DNA of 64,000 bases. It comes from Bacteroidetes bacterium GWA2_40_15. GTDB taxonomy: Bacteria > Bacteroidota > Bacteroidia > Bacteroidales > VadinHA17. Every line of letters begins with the position of its first letter. Positions within the stretch are counted from its first letter, which is position 1. Positions 37,652 through 47,109 of this stretch are shown here, in pieces. The position numbers and the translations under genes were made by a program. Below the pieces are notes generated by a model, which saw only the letters and a program-made list of their open reading frames with translations, searched no databases and was not told the origin of the DNA. Location of the stretch: NCBI GenBank assembly GCA_001768195.1, contig MENI01000088.1:13265-77264 (forward strand), given 5' to 3'.

Positions 37652-38356
37652 TTAATCATTATTCTGCTTACGCGTTTTGATAATTATTACTCCTCCATAT
37701 CCACGGGATCCGTACATTGATGCTGAAGCATCCTTCAGGACATCAATTGATTCAACTGCTGAAGGCAGAATATCACCGGCATTGTCAACAGGAACACCGT
37801 CAACTATAATAAGAGGAGGAACAGTTCCATACATATTCCTCGAATTATGTATTAAAATTGAACTGCCTTTAACAATAACTCCCGGAATTTCCTGAAGCAT
37901 ATCATAAATTGTACTGTAAGTTTTCTTTTTGTTTTTCTTATCGAATGAAACAATCTGATTTGTTACATTTTTCTTTTTAATATCCTCATAACCGGTATTT
38001 ACCGATTCCTGACCGGGTGAGATATTTCCGACCGGTACCTGTGTCGATATCGTAGTGAAATTAAAATCAATCACTGTTCTGTTAATTATATCCTGTTCCA
38101 TAACGCCATTTCCAAAGGTGAAAACCCCAATTTTCTTTGCATCCCGTTTAACCCTGACTTTGTATTTCCCAAATATGTCGGTTACTGAACTTGTTTTATT
38201 ATTATCAATCATAATAATAGCATTGGGTATCGGACTCCTGTAAGTATCCGATACCGTACCTGTTATTGTCATTTTCTTATTGCTCTTCTGGGCTGAAACC
38301 TGAATTATGCCAAATCCTGTGAAAAGCAGAATAATTATTAATGCATTTGTTTTCAT
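37652..38356 (-). CDS. barrel-less CarboxypepD_reg + TonB-plug protein
   Basis: A 234-residue secreted protein with a CarboxypepD_reg-like domain (about 28-100, ITGTVSDTYRSPIPNAII) and a plug domain (about 150-228, PPLIIVDGVPVDNAGDILPSAVESIDVLKDASASMYGSRGYGGVIIIKT). It ends right after the plug, where a SusC-type receptor of about 1000 residues would begin its barrel. The end is clean (stop after RKQNND), and the next gene starts 11 bases later, so it does not look truncated. It may act as a free plug or as an accessory to the receptor downstream. First gene of the cluster. Confidence 0.75.
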   Translation of the reverse strand: MKTNALIIILLFTGFGIIQVSAQKSNKKMTITGTVSDTYRSPIPNAIIMIDNNKTSSVTDIFGKYKVRVKRDAKKIGVFTFGNGVMEQDIINRTVIDFNFTTISTQVPVGNISPGQESVNTGYEDIKKKNVTNQIVSFDKKNKKKTYSTIYDMLQEIPGVIVKGSSILIHNSRNMYGTVPPLIIVDGVPVDNAGDILPSAVESIDVLKDASASMYGSRGYGGVIIIKTRKQNND

Positions 38357-38545
38357 AACCGATGGTTTTATTTAATAAACCTGCACTCATAAGTATCTTA
38401 ATATCACTTTTTTATAACCATTAAATAATTAAACAAATTCATCTTGTTAAGTTACATTATTAATTCAATCAGAATAGTTTCAAATTTAATATTTATAAAT
38501 TAAATTTGAGTCTGTTAACAAGCAGGTTGATTATTTCAATTAATT

Positions 38546-39394
38546 ATGATAAAAATGGGCATCCTGATCCTGTACTTCTATTATTTCGGATTTTTTCTGA
38601 CTACCGGATGTTCTGAAGCTTCTGAGGAGGCTGAACCGCTGCCGGTAAACCAGGAGACTGAAAGAAAACTGACACTGGTCTGGAGTGACGAATTTGATTA
38701 CATCGGGCTTCCTGACCGGAATAAATGGAGTTATGATACAGCCGGCAACGCCACCGGATGGGGAAACAGGGAGGCTCAGTATTACACAAAAGAAAGGCTC
38801 ATGAATGCTGAAGTGAAAGATGGCTTTCTGAACATTAATGCTATAAAAGAGGATTACAAGGGATTTAAATATACCTCGGCAAGACTCATAACCAAAGACA
38901 AAGGCGATTGGTTATATGGCCGGATGGAAATAAAGGCAAAACTACCTGACGGAAGAGGTATGTGGCCTGCAATATGGATGTTACCCACAGACTGGGCCTA
39001 CGGTGGCTGGCCGTCAAGCGGAGAAATAGATATTATGGAAAACGTTGGTTATGATCCCTGGGTTATTGTTGCTTCAGCTCACACTGAATCCTATAATCAT
39101 GTCAGAGGAACTCAGAAAAGCAACAGAACCACAGTCAATGACTGTTATTCAGCTTTCCATGTTTACATCCTCGAATGGGAATCAAAAGAATTCAGGGTTT
39201 ATGTTGATGATAAATTGTATTTTACCTTTAAGAACGAAGGCTCCGGGTACAAAGCATGGCCCTTTGACAAAAGATTTCATCTTCTTCTAAATATTGCGGT
39301 TGGAGGGAACTGGGGAGGAGCTCAGGGGATTGATGATACGGTATTCCCCAGGTCAATGGTTGTCGATTATGTAAGAGTTTACCAGTATAAATAA
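38546..39394 (+). CDS. GH16-family lipoprotein (beta-glucanase/laminarinase-like)
   Basis: A 282-residue lipoprotein (lipobox at TTGCS, Cys22; an ATG three codons later would also serve). The GH16 domain (about 40-280) carries WSDEF, GWGNREAQYY, MWPAIWMLP and the catalytic GEIDIMENVG with nucleophile Glu160, Asp162 and acid/base Glu165. The motif set is that of laminarinase-like endo-beta-1,3-glucanases. It starts 188 bases from the divergent plug-protein gene and is 30 bases upstream of a GH3 gene on the same strand, so an operon of endo- and exo-acting glucanases is likely. Confidence 0.92.
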   Translation: MIKMGILILYFYYFGFFLTTGCSEASEEAEPLPVNQETERKLTLVWSDEFDYIGLPDRNKWSYDTAGNATGWGNREAQYYTKERLMNAEVKDGFLNINAIKEDYKGFKYTSARLITKDKGDWLYGRMEIKAKLPDGRGMWPAIWMLPTDWAYGGWPSSGEIDIMENVGYDPWVIVASAHTESYNHVRGTQKSNRTTVNDCYSAFHVYILEWESKEFRVYVDDKLYFTFKNEGSGYKAWPFDKRFHLLLNIAVGGNWGGAQGIDDTVFPRSMVVDYVRVYQYK

Positions 39395-39424
39395 AATAAC
39401 AGATAGCTACAGTATACAACCGCT

Positions 39425-41407
39425 ATGAAAAAGTTTCTTAAGATCCCGGCTCTGATTCTGGTATCATTAGCAGGCGTTATCATTTTATTTCTTGTTGTTT
39501 CCATCCTGTGGATAACAGTTTCAGGCAGCAAGGCTGCAAAGAAATATATGGCTTTGGCAGGAGATGAAGTTCAGACTCTTACACTTGACCATCATACCTT
39601 CCGTGATCTTAACAAGAACGGGCGTCTCGATGTCTATGAAGATAACAGGTGTTCATCAGATGAGAGGGTAAGGGACCTTCTTTCAATGATGACTCTTGAA
39701 GAAAAAGCAGGACTGATGTTCATACCGCCAATAAGTATCAACAGGGATGGAACTGTTGCGGAAAAACCTTCAGTCACCGATATATTTTCCCTTATGAGCA
39801 AAGGCTCATCCGAACTGATATACGGAAAGAAAATAAATCATTTCAATATTTTCATGAGCCCCGGTAAAAAGGCGATTGCTGAATGGTACAACCAGATCCA
39901 GAGGATGGCTGAACGGAGCCGTCTTGGCATTCCCGTTACTATTGCATCAGATCCCAGGAACAGTTACAGCTCCAATTTTCTTGCAAGCATCATGTCGGGA
40001 GATTTTTCGGCATGGCCCGAACCTCTTGGCCTTGCTGCCATACACGATTCAGCAACAACTTTTCAGTTCGCCGACATTGCAAGGCAGGAATATCTTGCTG
40101 CAGGTATCAGGCTGGCGCTCCACCCTATGGCTGATCTTGCTACAGAACCCCGCTGGGGAAGAATAAACGGAACCTTCGGAGAGGACGCACAAATCTCCGC
40201 GATGCACACTTATGCTTATATCAAAGGTTTCCAGGGCGATAGCCTTGGTTCTGAAAGCGTTGCCTGCATGACTAAACATTTTTCCGGTGGCGGCCCTCAG
40301 AAAGAAGGTATTGATCCTCATTTCCCGATAGCAAAAGGCCAGATATATCCTGGTAATAACTTTGATTATCACCTGATACCTTTTGAGGCAGCATTCAGAG
40401 CAAATACTGCAGGAATAATGCCTTACTACGGCATTCCGACAGACCAGACAAGCGAAAACGTTGGTTTTGGTTTCAATAAAGATATTATTACAGGATTATT
40501 GAGAAACAAGTACCATTTTGACGGTGTGATATGCACCGACTGGGGATTAATAACCGATATAAAAGTTTTTGGAATTATGATGCTTCCGGCCAGGGCGCGC
40601 GGAATGGAACATGCAACATATGAAGAGAGAATGCTAAAGATCATTGAGGCAGGCTGTGACCAGTTCGGCGGAGAGATGATCCCCGGGATGCTTGTCGATC
40701 TGGTCATGACAGGCAAGGTAAGCGAAGCAAGGCTGGATACTTCCGTTATAAGGTTGCTTCGGGTCAAATTTGAACTTGGTCTTTTTGACAATCCATTCGT
40801 GGATGTCAACCATTCTGTTAAAACAATCGGAAATCCCGATTTTATGGCTGCCGGACGCCTGGCCCAGCGAAAGTCGATTGTCCTGCTTAAGAACAGCCCA
40901 TCTGAAAATGGGAAAATACTCCCGCTTAAAGAGGGCGCCAGGATCTTTGTCATGAATATCAAACCTGAGACTGCATCAAAGTATGGTATGGTGATGGAAT
41001 CACCTGACAAGGCTGATTTTGCGGTTATCCGGATTAAAGCTCCGACTCAGTTTCTTAAAGGTTCGGGGCCGATGGGCAGATTATTCAGTTCAGGCGACCT
41101 GAATTTTAAAGAAAAAGAGCTTACAGAAATTATCGATGTTCTTAATGAGGTCCCTTCAATTACAGATATATACCTCGACAGACCGGCAGTAATACCTGAG
41201 ATTGCATCAGCCTCCAAAGGATTACTGGCAAATTTTGGGGCGGATGATGAGGCACTGCTTGATGTGATTTTTGGAAGGTTCAATCCGTCGGGCCGGCTTC
41301 CGTTTGAGATGGCGGCATCAATGGAAGCCGTCCGGAATCAGAAGGAGGATCTGCCATACGACTCCAAAGATCCTTTATTTCCTTTCGGATTCGGATTAAA
41401 TTATTGA
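39425..41407 (+). CDS. GH3-family beta-glucosidase-type enzyme
   Basis: A 660-residue protein with an N-terminal membrane segment (about 8-32) acting as signal or anchor, then a dockerin-like or Ca-loop segment (DLNKNGRLDVYED, 61-73). The GH3 (beta/alpha)8 domain has EPRWGRINGTFGED, TKHFSGGG and the nucleophile Asp372 in GVICTDWG. The second alpha/beta domain follows to the end. It stops at FPFGFGLNY, just where the usual FN3-like third domain would begin, so it lacks that domain. It would hydrolyse beta-glucosidic ends released by the neighbouring GH16. Confidence 0.9.
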   Translation: MKKFLKIPALILVSLAGVIILFLVVSILWITVSGSKAAKKYMALAGDEVQTLTLDHHTFRDLNKNGRLDVYEDNRCSSDERVRDLLSMMTLEEKAGLMFIPPISINRDGTVAEKPSVTDIFSLMSKGSSELIYGKKINHFNIFMSPGKKAIAEWYNQIQRMAERSRLGIPVTIASDPRNSYSSNFLASIMSGDFSAWPEPLGLAAIHDSATTFQFADIARQEYLAAGIRLALHPMADLATEPRWGRINGTFGEDAQISAMHTYAYIKGFQGDSLGSESVACMTKHFSGGGPQKEGIDPHFPIAKGQIYPGNNFDYHLIPFEAAFRANTAGIMPYYGIPTDQTSENVGFGFNKDIITGLLRNKYHFDGVICTDWGLITDIKVFGIMMLPARARGMEHATYEERMLKIIEAGCDQFGGEMIPGMLVDLVMTGKVSEARLDTSVIRLLRVKFELGLFDNPFVDVNHSVKTIGNPDFMAAGRLAQRKSIVLLKNSPSENGKILPLKEGARIFVMNIKPETASKYGMVMESPDKADFAVIRIKAPTQFLKGSGPMGRLFSSGDLNFKEKELTEIIDVLNEVPSITDIYLDRPAVIPEIASASKGLLANFGADDEALLDVIFGRFNPSGRLPFEMAASMEAVRNQKEDLPYDSKDPLFPFGFGLNY

Positions 41408-41443
41408 TCTCCCGGCAACGTTGAAGAAAAAAGACCTTAAATC

Positions 41444-41956
41444 ATGAGATATATTTATTCTCTTTCTCTGATCTTACTATTGGCCTGTTCCGACAACGGT
41501 AAAGGAGCATTGAAGCAGGAAAACAAATTAAAACAGGAAGCAGTTGCCGTTGCAGAAAAATATGCTATGAGTCAACTTACACTTCCCCTCAAAAATGTAG
41601 ATGCATCAGGAATCATCTTTATCGGGAACGAACAGAAGAAATATATAATTGATCCTTCAAAAGTCTTTACCGGACTGATAAATGATGATGAAGACACAGA
41701 TGCTATTGTTACCCTTACTTCTTTCAGGGACAATTATATTGACATGATCGAACAACTTATAATTATTACGGAAGAAGGGAAGCTTCTGATGATTCGTTCA
41801 GTTGAATCAGACATGAAAGTGCTGACTATAAGAAACGGTATAATAACTGCGAAAGTACCGACCTATTCGAGGAATTCACCTCTTTATAATTGTGAAGCCT
41901 GTCAGGAAATAAAGAACTACAGGTATATAAACGGTAACCTTGAGGAGGTAAAATGA
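41444..41956 (+). CDS. unknown 170-residue lipoprotein downstream of GH3
   Basis: Short lipoprotein (lipobox LLACS) 36 bases after the GH3 gene. The mature part is mixed alpha/beta, with a Cys pair (NCEACQE) near the C terminus. No family recognised. Its direction and spacing suggest it is the third gene of the GH16-GH3 operon. It converges with the UnbV gene, leaving 13 bases between them. Confidence 0.6.
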   Translation: MRYIYSLSLILLLACSDNGKGALKQENKLKQEAVAVAEKYAMSQLTLPLKNVDASGIIFIGNEQKKYIIDPSKVFTGLINDDEDTDAIVTLTSFRDNYIDMIEQLIIITEEGKLLMIRSVESDMKVLTIRNGIITAKVPTYSRNSPLYNCEACQEIKNYRYINGNLEEVK

Positions 41957-41969
41957 ATAGGCTTCAGCA

Positions 41970-44900
41970 CTATTTATGTTCAAACACAGTCGCTTTTGCC
42001 CTGTTGATGCCTACCACAATAAGGGAAGTATCTCCCTCGAAATAAATTAATGACTCTATCATTCCCTGAAGCAATAAACCACTTTTAGAGGGTGTCAGGA
42101 CTTCAAAAGTTGTCTTACCCGTATTACGTTTATTCCCACTATTTATAAGTACTATACCCTTATTTGAGTCATAATATCCTGTTGCGATATTGTAAGTATG
42201 ATCATTCCCTGCTAAGATGACATCAAGATATTTATCGTCATTCAAATCCTTCACAATCATCTTTTTAATAGGCGAAACCTGGAGTGGTAAAGGTAATTTT
42301 TCCCACCTGAATTTGCCCATGTCGTTCCAGATGATATAGCTTGATGTGGTGTTAACCTCTAGTTTAAACTCAAGTCTTTTAAGCAAGACCTCATTAAGTA
42401 TATCATTAATACCCATAAAGCTGAATTCGGTATAATTTCTTGATATTTTGCTAAAAAAATCAGATTGTGAACGCAATTCATCGAAGTAGTTGACAGGATA
42501 CTCTTTCATTTTCCCTTCAGGATCTTCCCAGTATGCTGTTGTTATCGGATCAATTTTCCCGTCCAGTTCAAGATCAATTACATACAATCCCATCGGATAT
42601 TTTTCGCTTACCGTAAACCGGTGATTCTCGCCGAGATTTCCGGCAATATAATCTTCATCGCCATCATTGTCAAAATCCCCTGCTGTTATTGAGTACCAGA
42701 TTCCTTTATGCTCCTCCATGCCAGGCAACAGCTGAGGAATAAGCTCTTTCCCGTTAACATTCTTCAGAACGGCAATAGAGTTCCATTCACGTGTTACGAG
42801 AAGGTCTTCCCATCCATCCCCGTCATAATCACTCCAGACAGCATCGGTTACCATTCCCAGGTCTAAGCGCCCAGCCGGAGCAACCGAAAGTTTAGCTTTG
42901 TCATTATTGATCAGCCAGGAATAGTTAGCATAAGGGTACATTCCTTTTTTTACCCTGGAACCAATAAAAAAATCCATGTCGCCATCATGATCATAGTCGA
43001 ATGGTCGCACAATTGATGCAGGAAACGTTGGTATAGGAAGAATTGTTCTTATAAAAGTCCCATTACGGTTTTCGTAGACGTAATGTTGGTATTCACTTTC
43101 CTGTTTGTTTTCGTAACCACCCGCAACTGATACTATATCATTATCTCCATCTCCATCAATATCAAATATTGCAAGATCTGATTCAGAAAATTCCTTCAGT
43201 GTTGTCAATCCTTCAAATGGTGTTTCTTCAAATCCTTTCCCTTTTCTTAAAAAAACAGTAGTTGGTAACTTATTTGTACTGCCAATTATCAGATCCTCGA
43301 GGCCATCATTATTAATGTCCCCTTTAGCCATACACGGTCCTATCTGTGAAAATTTATGGGGTATTATAGTCTGATCGTAGAAAAAATCGATGAAGTCACT
43401 CTGTTCATGCATATAGTCAAGGAGACTATCCTTTTTAGTGAACATCAAACCTCTTTCAGTACAGGGTATGGTTCCTGAATGAGCCGGAAAGGAATCCGAT
43501 TCACCAATTTCGATCGTCTGGTTGGCAATAATCCCTTTAAGTATTGATATATAACCTGTTGCCGGCCAGGTCACCTTCACCGAATCGACAACTTCATTGG
43601 CAGAGAGTCCGAAATGAATTACCGGATCTACCGATGAAGCATATCCTCTTGTCAGAAAGTGTTCATAAAACTGATAATTTCCACCGCTCCATATTTCAAC
43701 CTTCGCTCCGATAGCCTGCGTATTGACTCCTTTTCCTTCAAGTATAATTCTTAAGAATCCTGCTTCCCTTTTCGATTTCTCTACTGTATTATTCCGGAAA
43801 ATAAACGCATCATCATTCAGATTATTAACGACATAGTCGAGATCCCCGTCGTTATCAAGGTCAACAAATGATGCACCATATGAATAAGATGGAATACCGG
43901 GGAGCCATTTATCAGATCTGTTTACGAACCGCATCATTCCGGTATTTTCAAACGCAAAATTGGGCACTTTAACTGAAGGGGCCATGCTTATCACATGATC
44001 TTCATCAGCGAGACTGCCATATACTTTAACTTTATAGAATGTCCAGTCCTTATCTGTGAGGTCCCGCGGATAACCGTTTGTTACAAGCAGGTCTTTATCC
44101 CCATCATTATTGTAGTCTGCAAACAGAGGCGACCAGCTCCATTCTGTTTTAAAAATTCCCATCATCTGGCCTGTCTCGCTATAGGGAAGCATTTCCCCAT
44201 TAATGAATCCATTATGTAAATGCAGCATATTTCTCAGATACTGATGTTCATATCCGAATTTTTCATCATTTACATAAAAGATATAACTGAATCCGTTAAT
44301 TGTTTGTTTCATCCTTGAGTACTTTTCCGGCATCATATCGAGAGTGAAAATATCTGGATTGCCATCGTTATTCACATCGCTCATATCATTGCCCATAGAA
44401 GATTTTGTCTGGTACGACAGATATCTCCTGATCTCATTGCGGAACGTACCGTTGCCCTGATTTATATAGAGCAGGTCGTTGGAAATATAATCATTTGAAA
44501 CATAGATATCAGGGAAACCATCCTTGTTTACGTCTCCTATCGCCAAACCCAGACCGAAGCCTTCATATACTATCCCTGCTTCTATTGTTACATTTGTGAA
44601 GGTACCATTGTTGTTGTTCCTGTAAAGCTGGTCATTGTTCGATGCGCTACCGTCATTTATTTTCTTGCGGTAAGAGGTGTTCATCCTCTCTGTTACGGTA
44701 TTATTCATAACATAGAGGTCGAGATCTCCATCAAGGTCATAATCAAAAAAAGCGGCATTAACTGACTGACCATCTTCGGCAATACCGAAAGCCTCCGCCA
44801 TTTCAATGAAAGAAGGACCTTTCCCATCTTTCATACCCTGGTTTACCCATAACCTGTTCCGGCATTTGAGAGGATTGTTGCCGGCAGTTGAGGTTAAGTA

Positions 44901-45269
44901 AACGTCAGACCATCCATCGCCATTTACATCTGCAACTGTTACGCTGCTATACCATTGATCATTCGACAGACCTTTAAAATTTGGAGTAATATCTGTGAAC
45001 TTAAAGCCGCCTGAATTAAGATATATCCTTGAAGAGACCTGGTTCCCGGCAAAAATGATATCCTGCAGTCCATCATTGTTAAGGTCGCCGATGCCCACAC
45101 CGGCGCCATTATATATATACTCATAGCTCATAATATGCAGACTGTCAGTCTCGGTAATTGAATTGATGAAATCGATTCCTGTCTTCCCGGAGTCGAGCGA
45201 TTCGAACTTAGGTGATTTCGAACATGACACCATCATTACTGCCGCCAACGGCAAAATAATTTTCCTCAT
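41970..45269 (-). CDS. surface lipoprotein with VCBS/FG-GAP repeats and ASPIC/UnbV domain
   Basis: About 1099 residues from the ATG at 45269, which gives a lipoprotein signal (MMVSCS); an in-frame start exists at 45296. Many FG-GAP/VCBS calcium-loop repeats of the form DxNxDGxxD (for example DLNNDGLQD, DVNGDGWSD, DYDLDGDLD) build a beta-propeller. An ASPIC/UnbV domain lies in the middle (about 520-600, GAKVEIWSGG...HFGLSANEVVDSVKVTWP), then more repeats follow. Proteins of this type accompany SusCD pairs in environmental Bacteroidota and may bind glycans. It is transcribed in the same direction as susCD but separated from it by a terminator. Confidence 0.88.
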   Translation of the reverse strand: MRKIILPLAAVMMVSCSKSPKFESLDSGKTGIDFINSITETDSLHIMSYEYIYNGAGVGIGDLNNDGLQDIIFAGNQVSSRIYLNSGGFKFTDITPNFKGLSNDQWYSSVTVADVNGDGWSDVYLTSTAGNNPLKCRNRLWVNQGMKDGKGPSFIEMAEAFGIAEDGQSVNAAFFDYDLDGDLDLYVMNNTVTERMNTSYRKKINDGSASNNDQLYRNNNNGTFTNVTIEAGIVYEGFGLGLAIGDVNKDGFPDIYVSNDYISNDLLYINQGNGTFRNEIRRYLSYQTKSSMGNDMSDVNNDGNPDIFTLDMMPEKYSRMKQTINGFSYIFYVNDEKFGYEHQYLRNMLHLHNGFINGEMLPYSETGQMMGIFKTEWSWSPLFADYNNDGDKDLLVTNGYPRDLTDKDWTFYKVKVYGSLADEDHVISMAPSVKVPNFAFENTGMMRFVNRSDKWLPGIPSYSYGASFVDLDNDGDLDYVVNNLNDDAFIFRNNTVEKSKREAGFLRIILEGKGVNTQAIGAKVEIWSGGNYQFYEHFLTRGYASSVDPVIHFGLSANEVVDSVKVTWPATGYISILKGIIANQTIEIGESDSFPAHSGTIPCTERGLMFTKKDSLLDYMHEQSDFIDFFYDQTIIPHKFSQIGPCMAKGDINNDGLEDLIIGSTNKLPTTVFLRKGKGFEETPFEGLTTLKEFSESDLAIFDIDGDGDNDIVSVAGGYENKQESEYQHYVYENRNGTFIRTILPIPTFPASIVRPFDYDHDGDMDFFIGSRVKKGMYPYANYSWLINNDKAKLSVAPAGRLDLGMVTDAVWSDYDGDGWEDLLVTREWNSIAVLKNVNGKELIPQLLPGMEEHKGIWYSITAGDFDNDGDEDYIAGNLGENHRFTVSEKYPMGLYVIDLELDGKIDPITTAYWEDPEGKMKEYPVNYFDELRSQSDFFSKISRNYTEFSFMGINDILNEVLLKRLEFKLEVNTTSSYIIWNDMGKFRWEKLPLPLQVSPIKKMIVKDLNDDKYLDVILAGNDHTYNIATGYYDSNKGIVLINSGNKRNTGKTTFEVLTPSKSGLLLQGMIESLIYFEGDTSLIVVGINRAKATVFEHK

Positions 45270-45317
45270 ACAAAAAAAACAAAATACATTTATCAAATCA
45301 TCCTGAAGATAAATAAA

Positions 45318-45347
45318 AAAAGCGGACTAAAGGAAAAGTCCGCTTTT
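45318..45347 (-). terminator. Rho-independent terminator of the susCD operon
   Basis: AAAAGCGGACT and AGTCCGCTTTT form an 11-bp stem with an 8-base loop, followed on the minus strand by a long T-run. It lies 25 bases past the susD stop and ends transcription of susCD before the UnbV gene. Confidence 0.85.
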
Positions 45348-45371
45348 CACATATCTGATTATTTAAAAATT

Positions 45372-47090
45372 CTACCTGTTCTGAACCAGTTTCCCGTTAC
45401 TAATGTCTATCTGGCGCTGTGGTATCGGGAAGGTAATATCTTCAGGTCCGGCAGTAGCGCCACCATACAAAGAACTACCCCATGGCATTGTTTTCTCATA
45501 GGTAAGAGCCCTGTTAATTTCTGTAACGGTATTTCCCCACCTGTTCAGGTCAAAATACCTGTGGCCTTCCTGTCCGAGCTCCAGCTTTCTTTCCATCCGG
45601 AGTGCATTTCTTGCATATGTTTGATCAGGGAATGAAGGGTACTGTGAAATCACATAATTGGCTGCAGGAACAGCGCCATCCATCACAAAACCGGCAGGAT
45701 TCGCGGCTCTTGCCCTTACCGCGTTAACATTGGCAAGTGCACCGGGAAGGTCGCTTGTCTCAATCTGACATTCTGCAAGCAATAACAGAATATCAGCATA
45801 GCGAATCAGACGATATCCGTTAGCAGTATAGCCTGATGTCCAGTTACCGACTTCTGTATACTGACCTTCCTGGGATTTTTTATAAACCTGCTTCTTGGGG
45901 CTGTAAGGTCCTGAATAGGTCTGGTCACGGATCCAGTCTGCACCTGTATGTTTTCCCCAGTCCCAGTAAGGAATTCCCCTTCTTCCGACCGACCAGTCTA
46001 ATCTTGGATCAAGCCGGCCGGCATCGGGTACGAAAGCGGCAGTCACAGCTAATCCCTGGTCACTCTTAACCGGATCAGCATTATAGGAAAAGTCGAGCAG
46101 TGGCAACCCGGCTGCTGTTGTTCTGAAGGAATTTACAAATTCCTGTGTCGGATTAAAGAAACCGCAACATCCTCCGGGAGAACCGCCACTTTTGTAGGGG
46201 AAATTCAAAACCTCCCCCCAGCCTGCATTCCATCCGCCTGAGCCATCATTTACGGAATACTGAACTGTATAGACCGCCTCAATACCATTCCGGTTAACAA
46301 TATCGAAGATCTCACCATAGGTTGGTGCAAGCCCGATTGGTGAACCATCGGGTTTCGTACCGTTTTTAGCGTCATTAAGCAGGGTTTTTGCACCGGTATA
46401 GTCTTTGTTCATCTGCATCAATGCCTTGGCGAGGAGAACTTTACACACGGTTCCGTTGAACTTTCCAACTGCATCCATATCATTCGGCAGTTTTGTTCCT
46501 TCGGTCAGATCAGCAATGATCTTTGGCTTGATATCCTCGGTATTGACTACAGCGCCCGGGTCGGTTTCTTCATCCACATAAGGGACTTTTTCCCACATTC
46601 TCCATGCTTCAAAATGGTACCAGCCGCGAAGCGCCCTGGCCTGTTGAAGGTACAAATCAGCAGCAGCCGCATCAATTTTGCCATCAGCCAATGCACCATT
46701 GGTTACCATGATAGCGCTATTACATCTGGAAACAGCCTCATAGATTGATCTCCATTTAACATTCAGATAATCATTAGTTGGTGTCTCCGAGAAGGTTTGA
46801 ATGGGGTTGATGAAAGGCTGGTCACCTGCATCAGTTCCTTTGTTAGCTTCCATTCCCCTTATAGAACCATACACCCAATTGGTAGAAGCTGCCTCCCATC
46901 CGAATTGTGATGATACACCGTCGAGCATTGAATAGGCTCCGACCAGAAGGGCATCAATACCCTTGGTTGTTCCTAACAGACTTTGATCAAGGCTCCCTGC
47001 CGGTTTAATATCAAGAAAATCCTTCTTGCATGAACCCCAGATTCCGATTATGCCAAGAATTAAGATTAAGATAATATACCTCTTTTTCAT
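45372..47090 (-). CDS. susD: SusD/RagB-family nutrient-binding lipoprotein
   Basis: A 572-residue lipoprotein (IWGSC, Cys21) with the SusD alpha-helical TPR-rich fold. Typical features are CKKDFLDIKPAGS, ARALRGWYHFEAW in the TPR region, RYADILLLLAECQ and the C-terminal RMERKLELGQEGHRYFDLNRWG. It binds oligosaccharides at the cell surface as lid of the SusC transporter encoded just upstream (19-base gap). Substrate is not evident from the sequence. Confidence 0.93.
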   Translation of the reverse strand: MKKRYIILILILGIIGIWGSCKKDFLDIKPAGSLDQSLLGTTKGIDALLVGAYSMLDGVSSQFGWEAASTNWVYGSIRGMEANKGTDAGDQPFINPIQTFSETPTNDYLNVKWRSIYEAVSRCNSAIMVTNGALADGKIDAAAADLYLQQARALRGWYHFEAWRMWEKVPYVDEETDPGAVVNTEDIKPKIIADLTEGTKLPNDMDAVGKFNGTVCKVLLAKALMQMNKDYTGAKTLLNDAKNGTKPDGSPIGLAPTYGEIFDIVNRNGIEAVYTVQYSVNDGSGGWNAGWGEVLNFPYKSGGSPGGCCGFFNPTQEFVNSFRTTAAGLPLLDFSYNADPVKSDQGLAVTAAFVPDAGRLDPRLDWSVGRRGIPYWDWGKHTGADWIRDQTYSGPYSPKKQVYKKSQEGQYTEVGNWTSGYTANGYRLIRYADILLLLAECQIETSDLPGALANVNAVRARAANPAGFVMDGAVPAANYVISQYPSFPDQTYARNALRMERKLELGQEGHRYFDLNRWGNTVTEINRALTYEKTMPWGSSLYGGATAGPEDITFPIPQRQIDISNGKLVQNR

Positions 47091-47109
47091 TTTATTACAT
47101 TATTTAAAA

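Noticed and set aside
37652-38356. Plug protein as a truncated SusC pseudogene
   Set aside because: It ends cleanly after the plug with a normal stop and the next gene follows 11 bases later, so a genuine short protein is favoured, although truncation cannot be fully excluded.
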